A program made the position numbers and the translations under genes. The notes below the pieces were generated by a model, which made no database searches, had not been told where the DNA came from, and saw nothing but the letters and a program-made list of their open reading frames with translations. Below are positions 18,789 to 28,385 of a stretch of DNA of 64,000 nucleotides, one piece after another (within the stretch, counting starts at the first letter, position 1; each line of letters starts with the position of its first letter). This DNA is from Oxalobacter sp. (GTDB taxonomy: Bacteria > Pseudomonadota > Gammaproteobacteria > Burkholderiales > Burkholderiaceae_D), in NCBI GenBank assembly GCA_017524145.1, contig JAFWUI010000002.1, positions 1 to 64,000 of the forward strand, written 5' to 3'.

Positions 18789-19634
18789 TTAGAACGTGAC
18801 CTTATCAGGATGCAGGCACATGCCACCGCAATCGGTCAATGCATCAATCTTCTTCGTATCTTCTTCTGTCAGCGAAAAATCAAAGACATCGATGTTCTGC
18901 AGGATACGGGTCGGCGTCACTGACTTGACCAACGGCAGCAGCCCTTTGTCCAAGACCCAACGCAGGCAGACCTGCGCCGGAGTACGTCCCAGCCTGTCAG
19001 CAATGCCCATGATGGTCTGGTTGACCAATGCATCACCACGTCCCAATGGGCTCCAGGCTTCTACCAAAATCCCTTTCTGTTTACAGAATTCAACCGCTTC
19101 GACCTGCTGGTAGCCAGGATGTACCTCGATCTGGTTGACGGCAGGAACCACATCACATTTATCCAGCAAAGGTTCCAGATGATGCGGCATGAAGTTGCTG
19201 ACACCGATTGCACGGATTTTGCCGTCTTTATAAAGCTGTTCCATTGCACGCCAGGTATCATAGTTGATCTGTGTCCAGGAATCCGGGTACTGGGACTGGA
19301 TGGCTGGCCAATGGATCAGGTACAGGTCCAGGTAATCCATCTGCAGGTTCTGCATGGTACGCTCAAATGCACGGAAAACATTGTCGTAGCCGCGTTTGGT
19401 GTTCCATAGCTTGCTGGTGACAAAAATCTTGTCCCGGGAAATACCACTTTCACGGACTGCCTTGCCAACGCTTTCTTCATTGCGGTAAGCCGCTGCAGTA
19501 TCGATATGGGTGTAACCTGCCTGGGTGATTGCATATTTGATCGCCTCGGCACCGGATGCATCGTTTGGGGTTTCCCAAGTGCCAAAACCAATCACTGGAA
19601 TCTCGACCCCGTTGTTCAGTTTATATGTCTGCAT
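18789..19634 (-). CDS. Aldo/keto reductase, 2,5-diketogluconate reductase type
   Basis: A 281-residue NADPH-dependent reductase of the AKR5 type. The catalytic tetrad is complete: Asp in HIDTAAAY, Tyr in AAYRNEE, Lys in VTSKLW and His in LYLIHWP. The coenzyme loop is also present (RAIGVSNF, QIEVHPGYQQ). The ATG at 19634 matches the family N-terminus (TYKLNNGVEIPVIGFGTW); the frame is open to 19790 upstream. The substrate is not predictable. Two further AKRs lie at 26202 and 27302. Confidence 0.88.
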   Translation of the reverse strand: MQTYKLNNGVEIPVIGFGTWETPNDASGAEAIKYAITQAGYTHIDTAAAYRNEESVGKAVRESGISRDKIFVTSKLWNTKRGYDNVFRAFERTMQNLQMDYLDLYLIHWPAIQSQYPDSWTQINYDTWRAMEQLYKDGKIRAIGVSNFMPHHLEPLLDKCDVVPAVNQIEVHPGYQQVEAVEFCKQKGILVEAWSPLGRGDALVNQTIMGIADRLGRTPAQVCLRWVLDKGLLPLVKSVTPTRILQNIDVFDFSLTEEDTKKIDALTDCGGMCLHPDKVTF

Positions 19635-19722
19635 TTTCTGTCCTTGCTTGATGAACCATTGCTGATGTGGATTGACATGCTTGAAGCATTTTGGGATTTT
19701 ACATGAAGCAGACTGGATAAAA

Positions 19723-22221
19723 CTACATTTCCAGTTTATCTGCCACGGTTTCAGGCTGTGAAAGGCATTCTTTGGCATTCCTGTTGCCAAGTTCAGCAGC
19801 CTTTTCCCATAGGGTCACTGCATAACGCCGGTCTTGCCTGACCCCCTGCCCCTTGTAATACATGAGCCCCAAAAGATACATGGCATCATCATCACCCTTG
19901 TCTATGACCTGGTGGAAAAGTTCTGCTGCTTTCTTATCGTCCTTTGCAACACCTTGACCATTCCGGTAGCAGCACGCAAGATTGAATATCGCAACAGGAT
20001 GCTTCTGTGCCACGGCTTTCCTGAACCAGGCAACCGCAGCCTCGTCGTCCTGCTCAACCCCTTCGCCATCACGGTAAAGCATGCCCAGACAGCACTGGGA
20101 AGCAGCGTGCCCTTTCTCTGCAGCTTTCCGCCACCAGCTGGCTGCCTTGCGGATGTTCTTGGGAATCCCCCTGCCATTGTAGTTTGCCATAGCGAGTTCA
20201 TAACAGGCCGCAACCTGCCCTTGGCCTGCCGCCTGTGTCCACAGGTCAATGGGATTTTCCTGTCCTGAAATACCGCCCATATCGATCAAGATACCAAGAC
20301 GGTATTTGGCATCAGCATCGCCCTGTCCCGCTGCCTTCCGGTACCAAGACACCGCCTGCCCCAAATCCATTTCAAGCCCTTCGCCATGTTCATAGGCCCA
20401 ACCGATATAGTATTGGGACCGGGCATGTCCCTGGGCAGCTGCCTGCTGATACCAATAGGTGGCCTTGGTGTGGTCAGTCTTGACACCGATACCCTGGTCA
20501 TAGGCCATGCCAAGGCTGAACTGGGCATCCATCCTGCCCAATCTGGCCGCTTTCCGTGTCCAGACGGCTGCACGGGTATGGTTCTGGGGAACCCCATAGC
20601 CATTGGCATAGGCAATCGCCATGCTGAACTGGGCAATGGGATAGCCTCTCTTCGCCGCTTTCCTGAACCAACGGATGGCCTCCTGATAATCCTGTGCAAC
20701 GCCATCGCCGTTATAGTAAGTCTGGCCAATGCAGTACTGCGCCCTGACATCCTGGTTTTCCGCCGCTTTCAGCCACCAGTCACGCGCCTTGACCGCACTG
20801 CGTTCCACACCATCGCCATTCATATAGGCGAGCCCCAGATAGAACTGGGCTGCAGGATGCCCCTGCTCCGCGGCACGCCGCCACCAATCAGCCGCCGCTT
20901 TCTCATCCTTTTCCATGATGATGCCATCGGCAGCAGCAGTCCCCAGGAAGAACAACGCACCCGCATGGTTCTGGTCGGCTGCCTTACGGTACCATCCGAT
21001 GGCTTTGGCAACATCCCGTGGAACCCCTTCCCCCAGGGAATAAGCGACTCCGAGGTTGTATTGGGCTCCGGCATGCCCCTGCTCCGCAGCACGGCGGTAC
21101 CATTCAACAGCTGTCAACGGATCCTTGCTGACCCCTTGTCCACCATCATATGCCAGACCAAGGCTGTACTGGGCATCCGGGTCTCCCTGGACTGCTGCCA
21201 TACGGTACCAGTAGGTCGACCGGGAAAGGTCCGCGTCAACGCCTACCCCTTCTTCAAAAGCGACACCCAGGTAATACTGGGCAGAAACATGCCCTTCTTC
21301 CGCTGCAAGCAACCACCAATGGACAGCCTGCCCGGTATCCCTGGGAACACCTGCACCGAGATTCAATGCAACCCCAAGGTGGAACTGTGCCTCCGTATTG
21401 CCCTGTTCTGCGGCTTTGCGCCACCAATAGACAGCTGTCCCCACATTCCTGGCAACTTCACTGACACCCCGGAAGTAGATTTCCCCCAAGGCTGCCTGGG
21501 CAGCAGCAAAACCGTTTTCTGCAGCAAGCCGGTACCAATAGACAGCCGTGGAAACACTGCGTGGAACCCCGACACCATTGATGAAGGCACAGCCAAGGTT
21601 ATAACGGGAAACGTCATCGCCCTGGCTGGCAGCTTTCTGATACCAGTAAGCAGCCAGTTCTGGGTTTTTCTTGACCCCTTTGCCTTCCTGGTAAGCAATA
21701 CCAAGATTGAATTGGGCATCCCGGTGCCCCTGGTCTGCCGCCACCAGCAAGAAACGGATGGCCTGTTCCTCATCCCGTTCAATCCCGATACCATCATAGC
21801 TGCGCATGGCAAGATGATATAAGGCACCCGGATCTTCAAACACTGCCGCTTTCTGCCAGAGTTCAATGGCTTGCGGAATGTCCTGCTGGATACCTTCCCC
21901 CTTGAAATAGGCTTCACCCAGGCGGCTCCATGCCGGGACATAATCCTGTGCTGCAGATTTCCGCAGCCAGGCAATCCCCTCATCGATATTGAGCACCATC
22001 CCTTTTCCGGCAAGGCAAAACAGCGACAATGCATATTGGGCTGGCGCATAGCCCTGCTCAGCCGCCAGCAGGAACCAGTCCGCCGCAGTCTCAGCATCTT
22101 CTGGAACCCCTTTCCCATCACGGTACATCACCCCCAGGTTGTACTGCGAGATGATGAATCCCTGAAAGGCAGTGGTCTTCCACCAGTTGACGGCATGGTC
22201 TTTTTGGGTATCGCTTGGCAT
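19723..22221 (-). CDS. Giant Sel1-like repeat (SLR) protein
   Basis: About 832 residues, almost wholly made of roughly 22 consecutive 36-residue Sel1 repeats (pattern A..WyrkAAeqGha.AQy.LG.aY..G.GV..D). These stack into an alpha-solenoid that binds proteins. There is no signal peptide or membrane segment, so it is probably cytoplasmic. Known SLR proteins act as scaffolds in signalling, host interaction or envelope control; no partner is evident here. I prefer the ATG at 22221 (MPSDTQKDH) preceded by AGGAAAAG; the frame is open to 22284. A long opposite-strand frame (20386-21822) is a shadow. Confidence 0.85.
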   Translation of the reverse strand: MPSDTQKDHAVNWWKTTAFQGFIISQYNLGVMYRDGKGVPEDAETAADWFLLAAEQGYAPAQYALSLFCLAGKGMVLNIDEGIAWLRKSAAQDYVPAWSRLGEAYFKGEGIQQDIPQAIELWQKAAVFEDPGALYHLAMRSYDGIGIERDEEQAIRFLLVAADQGHRDAQFNLGIAYQEGKGVKKNPELAAYWYQKAASQGDDVSRYNLGCAFINGVGVPRSVSTAVYWYRLAAENGFAAAQAALGEIYFRGVSEVARNVGTAVYWWRKAAEQGNTEAQFHLGVALNLGAGVPRDTGQAVHWWLLAAEEGHVSAQYYLGVAFEEGVGVDADLSRSTYWYRMAAVQGDPDAQYSLGLAYDGGQGVSKDPLTAVEWYRRAAEQGHAGAQYNLGVAYSLGEGVPRDVAKAIGWYRKAADQNHAGALFFLGTAAADGIIMEKDEKAAADWWRRAAEQGHPAAQFYLGLAYMNGDGVERSAVKARDWWLKAAENQDVRAQYCIGQTYYNGDGVAQDYQEAIRWFRKAAKRGYPIAQFSMAIAYANGYGVPQNHTRAAVWTRKAARLGRMDAQFSLGMAYDQGIGVKTDHTKATYWYQQAAAQGHARSQYYIGWAYEHGEGLEMDLGQAVSWYRKAAGQGDADAKYRLGILIDMGGISGQENPIDLWTQAAGQGQVAACYELAMANYNGRGIPKNIRKAASWWRKAAEKGHAASQCCLGMLYRDGEGVEQDDEAAVAWFRKAVAQKHPVAIFNLACCYRNGQGVAKDDKKAAELFHQVIDKGDDDAMYLLGLMYYKGQGVRQDRRYAVTLWEKAAELGNRNAKECLSQPETVADKLEM

Positions 22222-22389
22222 ATCGGTTCTTTTCCTGAAGTACCTATTCTGATAGCTATCCATGACAGAGGCAAGTGCTTCCATGTCCTATCCGGGTTTT
22301 ACCTGCTTTCAGGGAGAATCTGAACCGCGCAGTTGTGTATACTTTCATTTTTATTTCCAGGCGGACCTTCGCCGACAGGTTCTGACACA

Positions 22390-23736
22390 ATGCCTCCTGA
22401 AACAGATATTCCTGCTGAGGAATCCGACGCACAGCCCCATTCAGCATTGGCCATGATGCCCTTTGCCGTACTGGCAATCGTGTACCTGCTGTTTGCCCTG
22501 GTCATGGGCAATCTTTCGAAAGTACCGATGACAACGGCTTTCATCGCGGCTTCCGCAGCTGCATTGCTGATGAACCGCAGCAGGTCATTGAACCAGAAGA
22601 CTGAAATCTTTGCAGCAGGCATGGGCAGCCGTGACATCATGATCATGTGCCTTGTCTTCATCCTGGCAGGAACCTTCACCGCATCTGCCAAAGCCGCAGG
22701 CGGCGTGGATGCAGCTGTCGCAGTGACACTGCATTTTGTGCCATCTGAATTCCTGGTCGCCGGGCTGTTTGTCGTTTCCGCACTGATTTCACTGGCGGTC
22801 GGCACCTCATGCGGAACAATTGCCGCAATCGTACCGATCGCCGCCCTGTTGGCACAGTCCGTCCACGCCGATGCCGGCATCGTCATCGGTGCGGCAGTCG
22901 GTGGCGCGATGTTCGGGGACAACCTCTCCCTGATTTCCGACACCACGATTGCCGCTACCCGCACACAGGGGGCGACCATGTGGGACAAGATGCTCGGCAA
23001 CCTCAGGATCGTGCTGGCTCCTGCCCTGATCTGCACCGTACTGTACATGCTGCCCATGTTCACTTCTTTGGATGGCACCCGTCCTGTAACCGACATCGGC
23101 TGGGACACCTGCCTGAAAATCTTTCCTTACCTGTTGCTGTTGGGACTGGGTGTCTGCGGTGTGAATGTCATGCTGCTGTTGCTGGCGGGCACTGTGCTGA
23201 ACACCGGTATCGGCATCGCCTTCAATGCGGTGGCTGGAGCCGGTGCCTTGGAAACACTGGGCAACGGCGCCATCAGCATGGCAGAGACCTTGATTGTCGC
23301 CCTGCTGGCGGGAGGACTGCTGGCACTTGTCCGTTTCAACGGCGGCATCGACTTCCTGCTGGAATCAGCAGGCAGATGGGTCAAGGGACGGAAATCCTGC
23401 GAGGCCGCCCTGTGCCTCCTGACTGGCACCATCAACCTCTTCACTGCGAACAATACAGTCGCCATCATCACAGCCGGACCAGTCGCACGCGAAATGGCGC
23501 ATCGGTACAACGTATCCCCCCAGCGTTCCGCCTGCCTGCTTGATACAACATCCTGTGTCGTCCAAGGGATGATTCCCTATGGTGCACAGATCCTGATTGC
23601 ATCCAGCCTGACTGCCTCATACGGACTGGGACCGATTGACATCATCAAGGGCCTGTTCTATCCAATCCTGATGGCGTTGGGGCTGCTGTTCTCCATACTG
23701 TTCCACCGTCCTTCAAAACCACAGGAAAAGACATGA
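22390..23736 (+). CDS. NhaC-family Na+/H+ antiporter-like transporter
   Basis: A 448-residue membrane protein with about eleven hydrophobic segments. The NhaC signature regions are visible: GTSCGTIAAIVPIA and GAMFGDNLSLISDTTIAATRTQG, and later LFTANNTVAIITAGP. It probably exchanges sodium for protons, although members also carry amino acids or malate/lactate, so the substrate is uncertain. An upstream in-frame TTG at 22333 would add 19 residues. The stop overlaps the next gene's start (ATGA), so it is co-translated with the glycosylase. Confidence 0.82.
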   Translation: MPPETDIPAEESDAQPHSALAMMPFAVLAIVYLLFALVMGNLSKVPMTTAFIAASAAALLMNRSRSLNQKTEIFAAGMGSRDIMIMCLVFILAGTFTASAKAAGGVDAAVAVTLHFVPSEFLVAGLFVVSALISLAVGTSCGTIAAIVPIAALLAQSVHADAGIVIGAAVGGAMFGDNLSLISDTTIAATRTQGATMWDKMLGNLRIVLAPALICTVLYMLPMFTSLDGTRPVTDIGWDTCLKIFPYLLLLGLGVCGVNVMLLLLAGTVLNTGIGIAFNAVAGAGALETLGNGAISMAETLIVALLAGGLLALVRFNGGIDFLLESAGRWVKGRKSCEAALCLLTGTINLFTANNTVAIITAGPVAREMAHRYNVSPQRSACLLDTTSCVVQGMIPYGAQILIASSLTASYGLGPIDIIKGLFYPILMALGLLFSILFHRPSKPQEKT

Positions 23737-24374
23737 TTTTCAGCTATGGCACCCTTGAGACTGATTACCTGAAAGCCAAAGACAGGAAACTGGGAGCCGT
23801 GATTGACCGGCTCGGGCACATCGAACGCAGAGTGCATACCGACCTCTTTTCTGCAGTGGTACACAGCATCGTTGGACAGCAGATTTCCAACAAAGCTTTG
23901 ACAACTGTCTGGGGACGGATAACCGCATTGGTCGGGAAAATAGATGCCGGACATCTGCTGGCAACGGGTACCGACCAGCTTCAATCATGCGGAATCTCCT
24001 TTAAGAAAGCTGAAAATATCATTGATTTTTCAAATAAAGTCATCTCTGGAGAATTTGATTTAAATGCCATCGGCTCAATGTCCGATGAACAGGCGATAAA
24101 AGTCTTGTCCTCACTCAAAGGCGTTGGTGTCTGGACGGCAGAAATGCTTCTGCTGTTCTGTCTTCAACGGCCTGATATCCTCAGCTTCGGGGACTTCGCC
24201 ATCCATCGGGGGCTGAGGATGGTCTATCATCACCGCCGGATTGACCGCAGACTGTTTGAAAAATACCGTAGGCGGTTCAGTCCTTACGGCAGTGTCGCCA
24301 GCCTGTACCTGTGGGCGGTTTCCAGCGGTGCCATCCCGGAAATGAAAGACTATGCCCCAAAAAAGAAAAAGTGA
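23733..24374 (+). CDS. AlkA-like DNA-3-methyladenine glycosylase
   Basis: A 213-residue HhH-GPD glycosylase that removes alkylated purines. The helix-hairpin-helix reads SLKGVGVWTAEM (about residues 130-141) and the catalytic Asp is in SFGDFAIHRGL. It lacks the N-terminal AlkA_N domain of E. coli AlkA, as in short Mag1/AlkA-like enzymes. It overlaps the antiporter gene by 4 bases and is followed 37 bases later by ogt, making an alkylation-repair pair. Confidence 0.87.
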   Translation: MIFSYGTLETDYLKAKDRKLGAVIDRLGHIERRVHTDLFSAVVHSIVGQQISNKALTTVWGRITALVGKIDAGHLLATGTDQLQSCGISFKKAENIIDFSNKVISGEFDLNAIGSMSDEQAIKVLSSLKGVGVWTAEMLLLFCLQRPDILSFGDFAIHRGLRMVYHHRRIDRRLFEKYRRRFSPYGSVASLYLWAVSSGAIPEMKDYAPKKKK

Positions 24375-24411
24375 AAAAACCGCATCAGGCAACCTAATGT
24401 AATTTCATAAT

Positions 24412-24942
24412 ATGATTCAGCAATACAATGTTTTTTATTCACTTTATTCATCAGAAATCGGTGAACTGGCCATTGCTGCAACAGATTCTCACCTGATAGG
24501 ACTCTGGATTGAAAACCAGAAATATTTCGGTGGTACTGCGAAACACCCGATGCAGAAAAAAGACCATCATCCCCTATTGGACAGGGCAAAAACCTGGCTG
24601 GACAGGTATTTTTCCGGTGAAAGGCCTGACCTGACAGCACTGCCGCTTGCTCCGCAGGGCACCCCTTTCCAGAAGCAGGTCTGGCAACAACTATGTCAGA
24701 TTCCTTATGGAAAAACATTAACTTATGGAGCAATTTCAAAGCAGGTTGCAAAACAACGGGGGCTCAATACATTTTCCGCCCAAGCGGTCGGCGGTGCGGT
24801 CGGGCGGAATCCCATTTCCATCATCATCCCCTGCCATCGGGTCATCGGCGCAGATGGCAGCCTGACAGGTTATGCCGGTGGACTTGATGCCAAACGCTGG
24901 CTGCTGGCCCATGAAACCGATTGCCATGCCTTTGAGGCATAA
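24412..24942 (+). CDS. ogt: Methylated-DNA-protein-cysteine methyltransferase
   Basis: A 176-residue suicide alkyltransferase that moves the methyl of O6-methylguanine to its own Cys. The active site IIIPCHRVIG is at about residues 136-145, followed by GYAGGLDAKRWLLAHE. The DNA-binding HTH region YGKTLTYGAISKQVA precedes it, with Arg-finger-like GGAVGRNP. There is no AdaA regulatory domain. It lies beside the AlkA-like gene. Confidence 0.93.
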   Translation: MIQQYNVFYSLYSSEIGELAIAATDSHLIGLWIENQKYFGGTAKHPMQKKDHHPLLDRAKTWLDRYFSGERPDLTALPLAPQGTPFQKQVWQQLCQIPYGKTLTYGAISKQVAKQRGLNTFSAQAVGGAVGRNPISIIIPCHRVIGADGSLTGYAGGLDAKRWLLAHETDCHAFEA

Positions 24943-25055
24943 TCCATTATAAAAATAAAGTATTTATCATTTCTTCAATGCTTTCCTATAATGCAGGGAA
25001 ATCCTGTCAATCAACCACGGCAGACAGCTTCCTCATGCATTTCAAGGAGATAAAG

Positions 25056-26156
25056 ATGCTTCAATGGAAAAAGACCGCCATCACAGCGGCATTACTGTGT
25101 GCAATGACCATTTTTGGCGGCACCGCCTATGCGGCACAGTCCTCCACAACAGCAACCGACCAGACAAAAGGGGTAAAAATGATGGAAACCGAAAAACTGG
25201 ACCTGGTCCAGGAATGGGACAAGACCTTTGCCAAAAGCGGTAAAGTGACCCACAGCAAAGTGACTTTCGTCAACCGCTACGGCATCACCCTGGCGGCAGA
25301 TATGTATGTTCCCAAGAACGCAGCAGGCAGGCTGCCAGCCATCGCAGTATCGGGTCCCTTCGGTGCCGTCAAGGAACAGTCTTCTGGACTGTACGCCCAA
25401 GAGATGGCTGAAAGAGGCTTCCTGACCATCGCCTTCGACCCTTCCTATACCGGTGAAAGTGGCGGAAAACCCCGTTATGTCGCCTCTCCAGACATCAACA
25501 CCGAAGACTTTTCCGCTGCAGTTGATTTCCTGTCCGTACAGCCAAATGTCGATCCTGAACGTATCGGCATCATCGGTATCTGTGGCTGGGGCGGCATGGG
25601 ACTGAATGCCGCCGCAATGGATACCCGCATCAAGGCGACTGTCGCCTCCACCATGTATGACATGAGCCGTGTCACAGCCAATGGTTACTTTGACAAGATG
25701 GATGCCAATGCCCGTTATGAAGCCCGCAAGACCATGAACGCCCAGCGTCTTGAAGATTACAGGAACGGCTCCTATAAGCTGGGAGGCGGTGTGCCGGATG
25801 TCCTGCCTGCCGATGCGCCTTGGTTTGTGAAAGATTATTTTGACTATTACAAGACACCCCGTGGCTACCATAAACGCTCGCTGAACTCCAATGGCGGCTG
25901 GAACGCCACCTCTCCGCTGTCATTCATGAACATGCCCATCCTGGCCTACAGCGATGAAATCCGCAGCGCCGTCCTGCTCATCCATGGCGAAAAGGCTCAT
26001 TCCCGTTATTTCAGCGAAGATGCTTTCAAGAAACTGAAAGGTGACAACAAGGAACTGATGATTATTCCTGGCGCTGTCCATACCGACCTTTATGACAGGA
26101 AGGATGTCATCCCCTTTGACAAGATGGAAGCCTTTTTCAAGGAAAACCTGAAATAG
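25056..26156 (+). CDS. Secreted alpha/beta hydrolase, dienelactone-hydrolase-like
   Basis: 366 residues with a signal peptide (ITAALLCAMTIFGGTAYAA). The fold is that of the YcjY/DltD-like COG1073 hydrolases. The nucleophile elbow is GICGWGG, with Cys where most hydrolases have Ser, as in dienelactone hydrolase. The acid is near LLIHGEKAHS and the catalytic His is in GAVHTDLYDR. The start at 25056 follows AAGGAG; earlier in-frame starts back to 24978 lack one. The substrate is unknown. The next gene is a lipoprotein aldo/keto reductase 45 bases on, so the two are likely one envelope operon. Confidence 0.83.
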   Translation: MLQWKKTAITAALLCAMTIFGGTAYAAQSSTTATDQTKGVKMMETEKLDLVQEWDKTFAKSGKVTHSKVTFVNRYGITLAADMYVPKNAAGRLPAIAVSGPFGAVKEQSSGLYAQEMAERGFLTIAFDPSYTGESGGKPRYVASPDINTEDFSAAVDFLSVQPNVDPERIGIIGICGWGGMGLNAAAMDTRIKATVASTMYDMSRVTANGYFDKMDANARYEARKTMNAQRLEDYRNGSYKLGGGVPDVLPADAPWFVKDYFDYYKTPRGYHKRSLNSNGGWNATSPLSFMNMPILAYSDEIRSAVLLIHGEKAHSRYFSEDAFKKLKGDNKELMIIPGAVHTDLYDRKDVIPFDKMEAFFKENLK

Positions 26157-26201
26157 CCAGAACTCCCAGAAAGGACCAACCGGATAGACAGGAGACTTCC
26201 G

Positions 26202-27146
26202 ATGAGACGCCTGCTGATGATGCTTCCACTCTGTTTCCTGATGGTCTTCACCGGCTGCGGAAACAGCACGCCCGACAGCAGCAAGCCTCTGGATCCTTCA
26301 CAGGACGTCACAATTGACAAAACCGCCGTGGAAACAAAGAAAGTCAGGCTGAACAGCGGTTATGACATGCCTGTCATCGGTTTGGGAACCTGGACGCTCA
26401 ACAACGGAGAAGCGGAAGAAGCCGTCTATACCGCCATCAAATGCGGTTACCGGCTGATTGACACAGCCAGGTATTACGACAATGAGACCGGTGTCGGCAA
26501 AGGCATCCGCAAAGCTATCGATGAAGGACTGGTCAAACGGGAGGACATTTTTGTCACATCAAAAATCATGCCTGCCAGTTACGGCAATCCTGCCCATGCC
26601 ATCGAAGAATCCCTTGCCCGTCTAAACATCGGCTATATTGACCTGATGCTGATCCATCAGCCTGGCAGCAACGACAAGGCTGTCTATCATGCAATGGAAG
26701 AAGCCGTGCGTACCGGGAAACTTCGGTCAATCGGCATCTCGAACTACTACTCTCAACAGGCTGTGGATGAAGTGCTTTCCTATGCGGCGATTACACCGGC
26801 AGTCATCCAGAATGAAAACCATATCTACTATCAGAACAACAAGTTACGTGATTATGTAAAAGCAAAAGGTATTGTCATTGAATCATGGTATCCGCTTGGG
26901 GGAAGAGGCCATATCCAAGACATCCTCAGCCACCCAACTGTCATGGCGATTGCGAAAACCCACCAGAAAACCAGTGCGCAGGTCATCCTCAAATGGCAGG
27001 TACAGTCTGGTTATGCCGCTGTTCCAGGTTCCAGGAATCCTCGGCATATCGCCGAGAACATCGCCATCGGCGATTTCAGGTTGACCGAAGAAGAAATGAA
27101 AAGCATACAAGCCCTCAATCAGGATAGACGCTATGAAAGCTGGTGA
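26202..27146 (+). CDS. Lipoprotein aldo/keto reductase
   Basis: 314 residues. An N-terminal lipoprotein signal (LPLCFLMVFTGC, lipidated Cys at residue 19) is followed by a short Ser/Pro/Asp linker and a complete AKR5-like domain. The tetrad residues are Asp in LIDTARYY, Tyr in RYYDNE, Lys in VTSKIM and His in LMLIHQPG. An aldo/keto reductase outside the cytoplasm is odd because NADPH is not expected there; it may use another cofactor or bind without turnover. Start ATG preceded by AGGAGA. Grouped with the secreted hydrolase upstream. Confidence 0.85.
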   Translation: MRRLLMMLPLCFLMVFTGCGNSTPDSSKPLDPSQDVTIDKTAVETKKVRLNSGYDMPVIGLGTWTLNNGEAEEAVYTAIKCGYRLIDTARYYDNETGVGKGIRKAIDEGLVKREDIFVTSKIMPASYGNPAHAIEESLARLNIGYIDLMLIHQPGSNDKAVYHAMEEAVRTGKLRSIGISNYYSQQAVDEVLSYAAITPAVIQNENHIYYQNNKLRDYVKAKGIVIESWYPLGGRGHIQDILSHPTVMAIAKTHQKTSAQVILKWQVQSGYAAVPGSRNPRHIAENIAIGDFRLTEEEMKSIQALNQDRRYESW

Positions 27147-27301
27147 CCGTCTGCCGTCCGATGGTTCCATCCTACCGCCTGACAACCTTCCCAACTCTAA
27201 TTCTTCCTATGAATATTACAGGATAAGTTATTGATAAATATGGTTATAAATCATTCAACATCTATTGATAAACGGCAATCCAGTCAAGGAAAGGAATACA
27301 T

Positions 27302-28303
27302 ATGCAAACCCGAAAACTCCGTGATATTGAAGTCTCCGCTGTTGGTATGGGCTGTATGGGATTCAGCCACGGCTATGGCGCAATCCCGACAGAAGCAGAA
27401 TCCATCCGCCTGATGCAGAAAGCCTTTGACCTGGGCTGCACCCTGTATGACACTGCTGAAGTCTATGGCCCATTCGTCAATGAAGAGCTGGTCGGCAAAG
27501 CCGTGAAACCTTTCAGGGATAAAATCATCCTCACCACCAAATTCATGCCAGCCACACTGGCAGGACAGGATACCTGGGACGAACCCAAACTGACCCGTTC
27601 CAGCCTCCGCCGTGCCTTGGAAGAATCCCTCCAACGCCTCCAGACAGACTATGTCGATATCTATTACGAACACCGTGTGCCGCTTGACAGCAATCCTGAA
27701 GAAATCGCCTGCTGGATGGGTGAACTGATTAAAGAAGGCAAGATCCGGGGCTGGGGACAATCACAATCCACTGAAGGACAAATCCGTAAAGCCCATGCGG
27801 TCACTCCCCTGACCGCCATCCAGAGCGAATACTCGATGATGGAACGGATGTTTGAGAAAAATGTCATCCCAGCCTGCAAGGAACTGGGTATCGGTTTCGT
27901 CGCCTTCTCACCGATGGCAAGCGGCTTCCTGAGCGGCAGATATGATGCTTCCAATGAATACAAAGGTGATGATGTCCGTCGGGTCATCACCCGTTTTGCC
28001 AAGGAAAATGTCCTGGCGAATATGCCTCTGCTTGACATGCTCGAACACTTCGCCAGACAGAAAGGCGCAACAAAGGCCCAGCTGGCACTGGCATGGATGC
28101 TGCATGGCAATGATTTCATCGTACCGATTCCCGGCATGCGCAGTGACGCCCGTATCGAAGAGAACCTGGGGGCAACCGATGTAACCTTCACCGATGAGGA
28201 ATATGCCGCCCTTCAGGCAGCATTGGCAAAAATCACCATCCACGGCAACCGCACAGATGAGGATATCCAACGGGGACTGGGTTCTGTCAAGACACACGAC
28301 TGA
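27302..28303 (+). CDS. Aldo/keto reductase, YajO/AKR11-13-like
   Basis: 333 residues, TIM-barrel reductase. Tetrad residues: Asp in LYDTAEVYG, Tyr in AEVYGPF, Lys in LTTKFM and His in YYEHRVP. The C-terminal cofactor loop reads VPIPGMRSDARIEENLGA. The start follows AAGGAA. It is separated by 155 bases of AT-rich DNA from the lipoprotein AKR and probably has its own promoter. The substrate is unknown. Confidence 0.88.
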   Translation: MQTRKLRDIEVSAVGMGCMGFSHGYGAIPTEAESIRLMQKAFDLGCTLYDTAEVYGPFVNEELVGKAVKPFRDKIILTTKFMPATLAGQDTWDEPKLTRSSLRRALEESLQRLQTDYVDIYYEHRVPLDSNPEEIACWMGELIKEGKIRGWGQSQSTEGQIRKAHAVTPLTAIQSEYSMMERMFEKNVIPACKELGIGFVAFSPMASGFLSGRYDASNEYKGDDVRRVITRFAKENVLANMPLLDMLEHFARQKGATKAQLALAWMLHGNDFIVPIPGMRSDARIEENLGATDVTFTDEEYAALQAALAKITIHGNRTDEDIQRGLGSVKTHD

Positions 28304-28385
28304 CGTTTTTCCTTTATCCTGACGTGACCGGCACAGGCAATCCCTGCCCAAAAGCGGCTGCTTCAACAGGGATGCCCATCATCCA

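Noticed and set aside
20386..21822. 478-codon open frame opposite the Sel1 gene
   Set aside because: The repeats of the Sel1 gene create periodic sequence on the other strand; it is a shadow.
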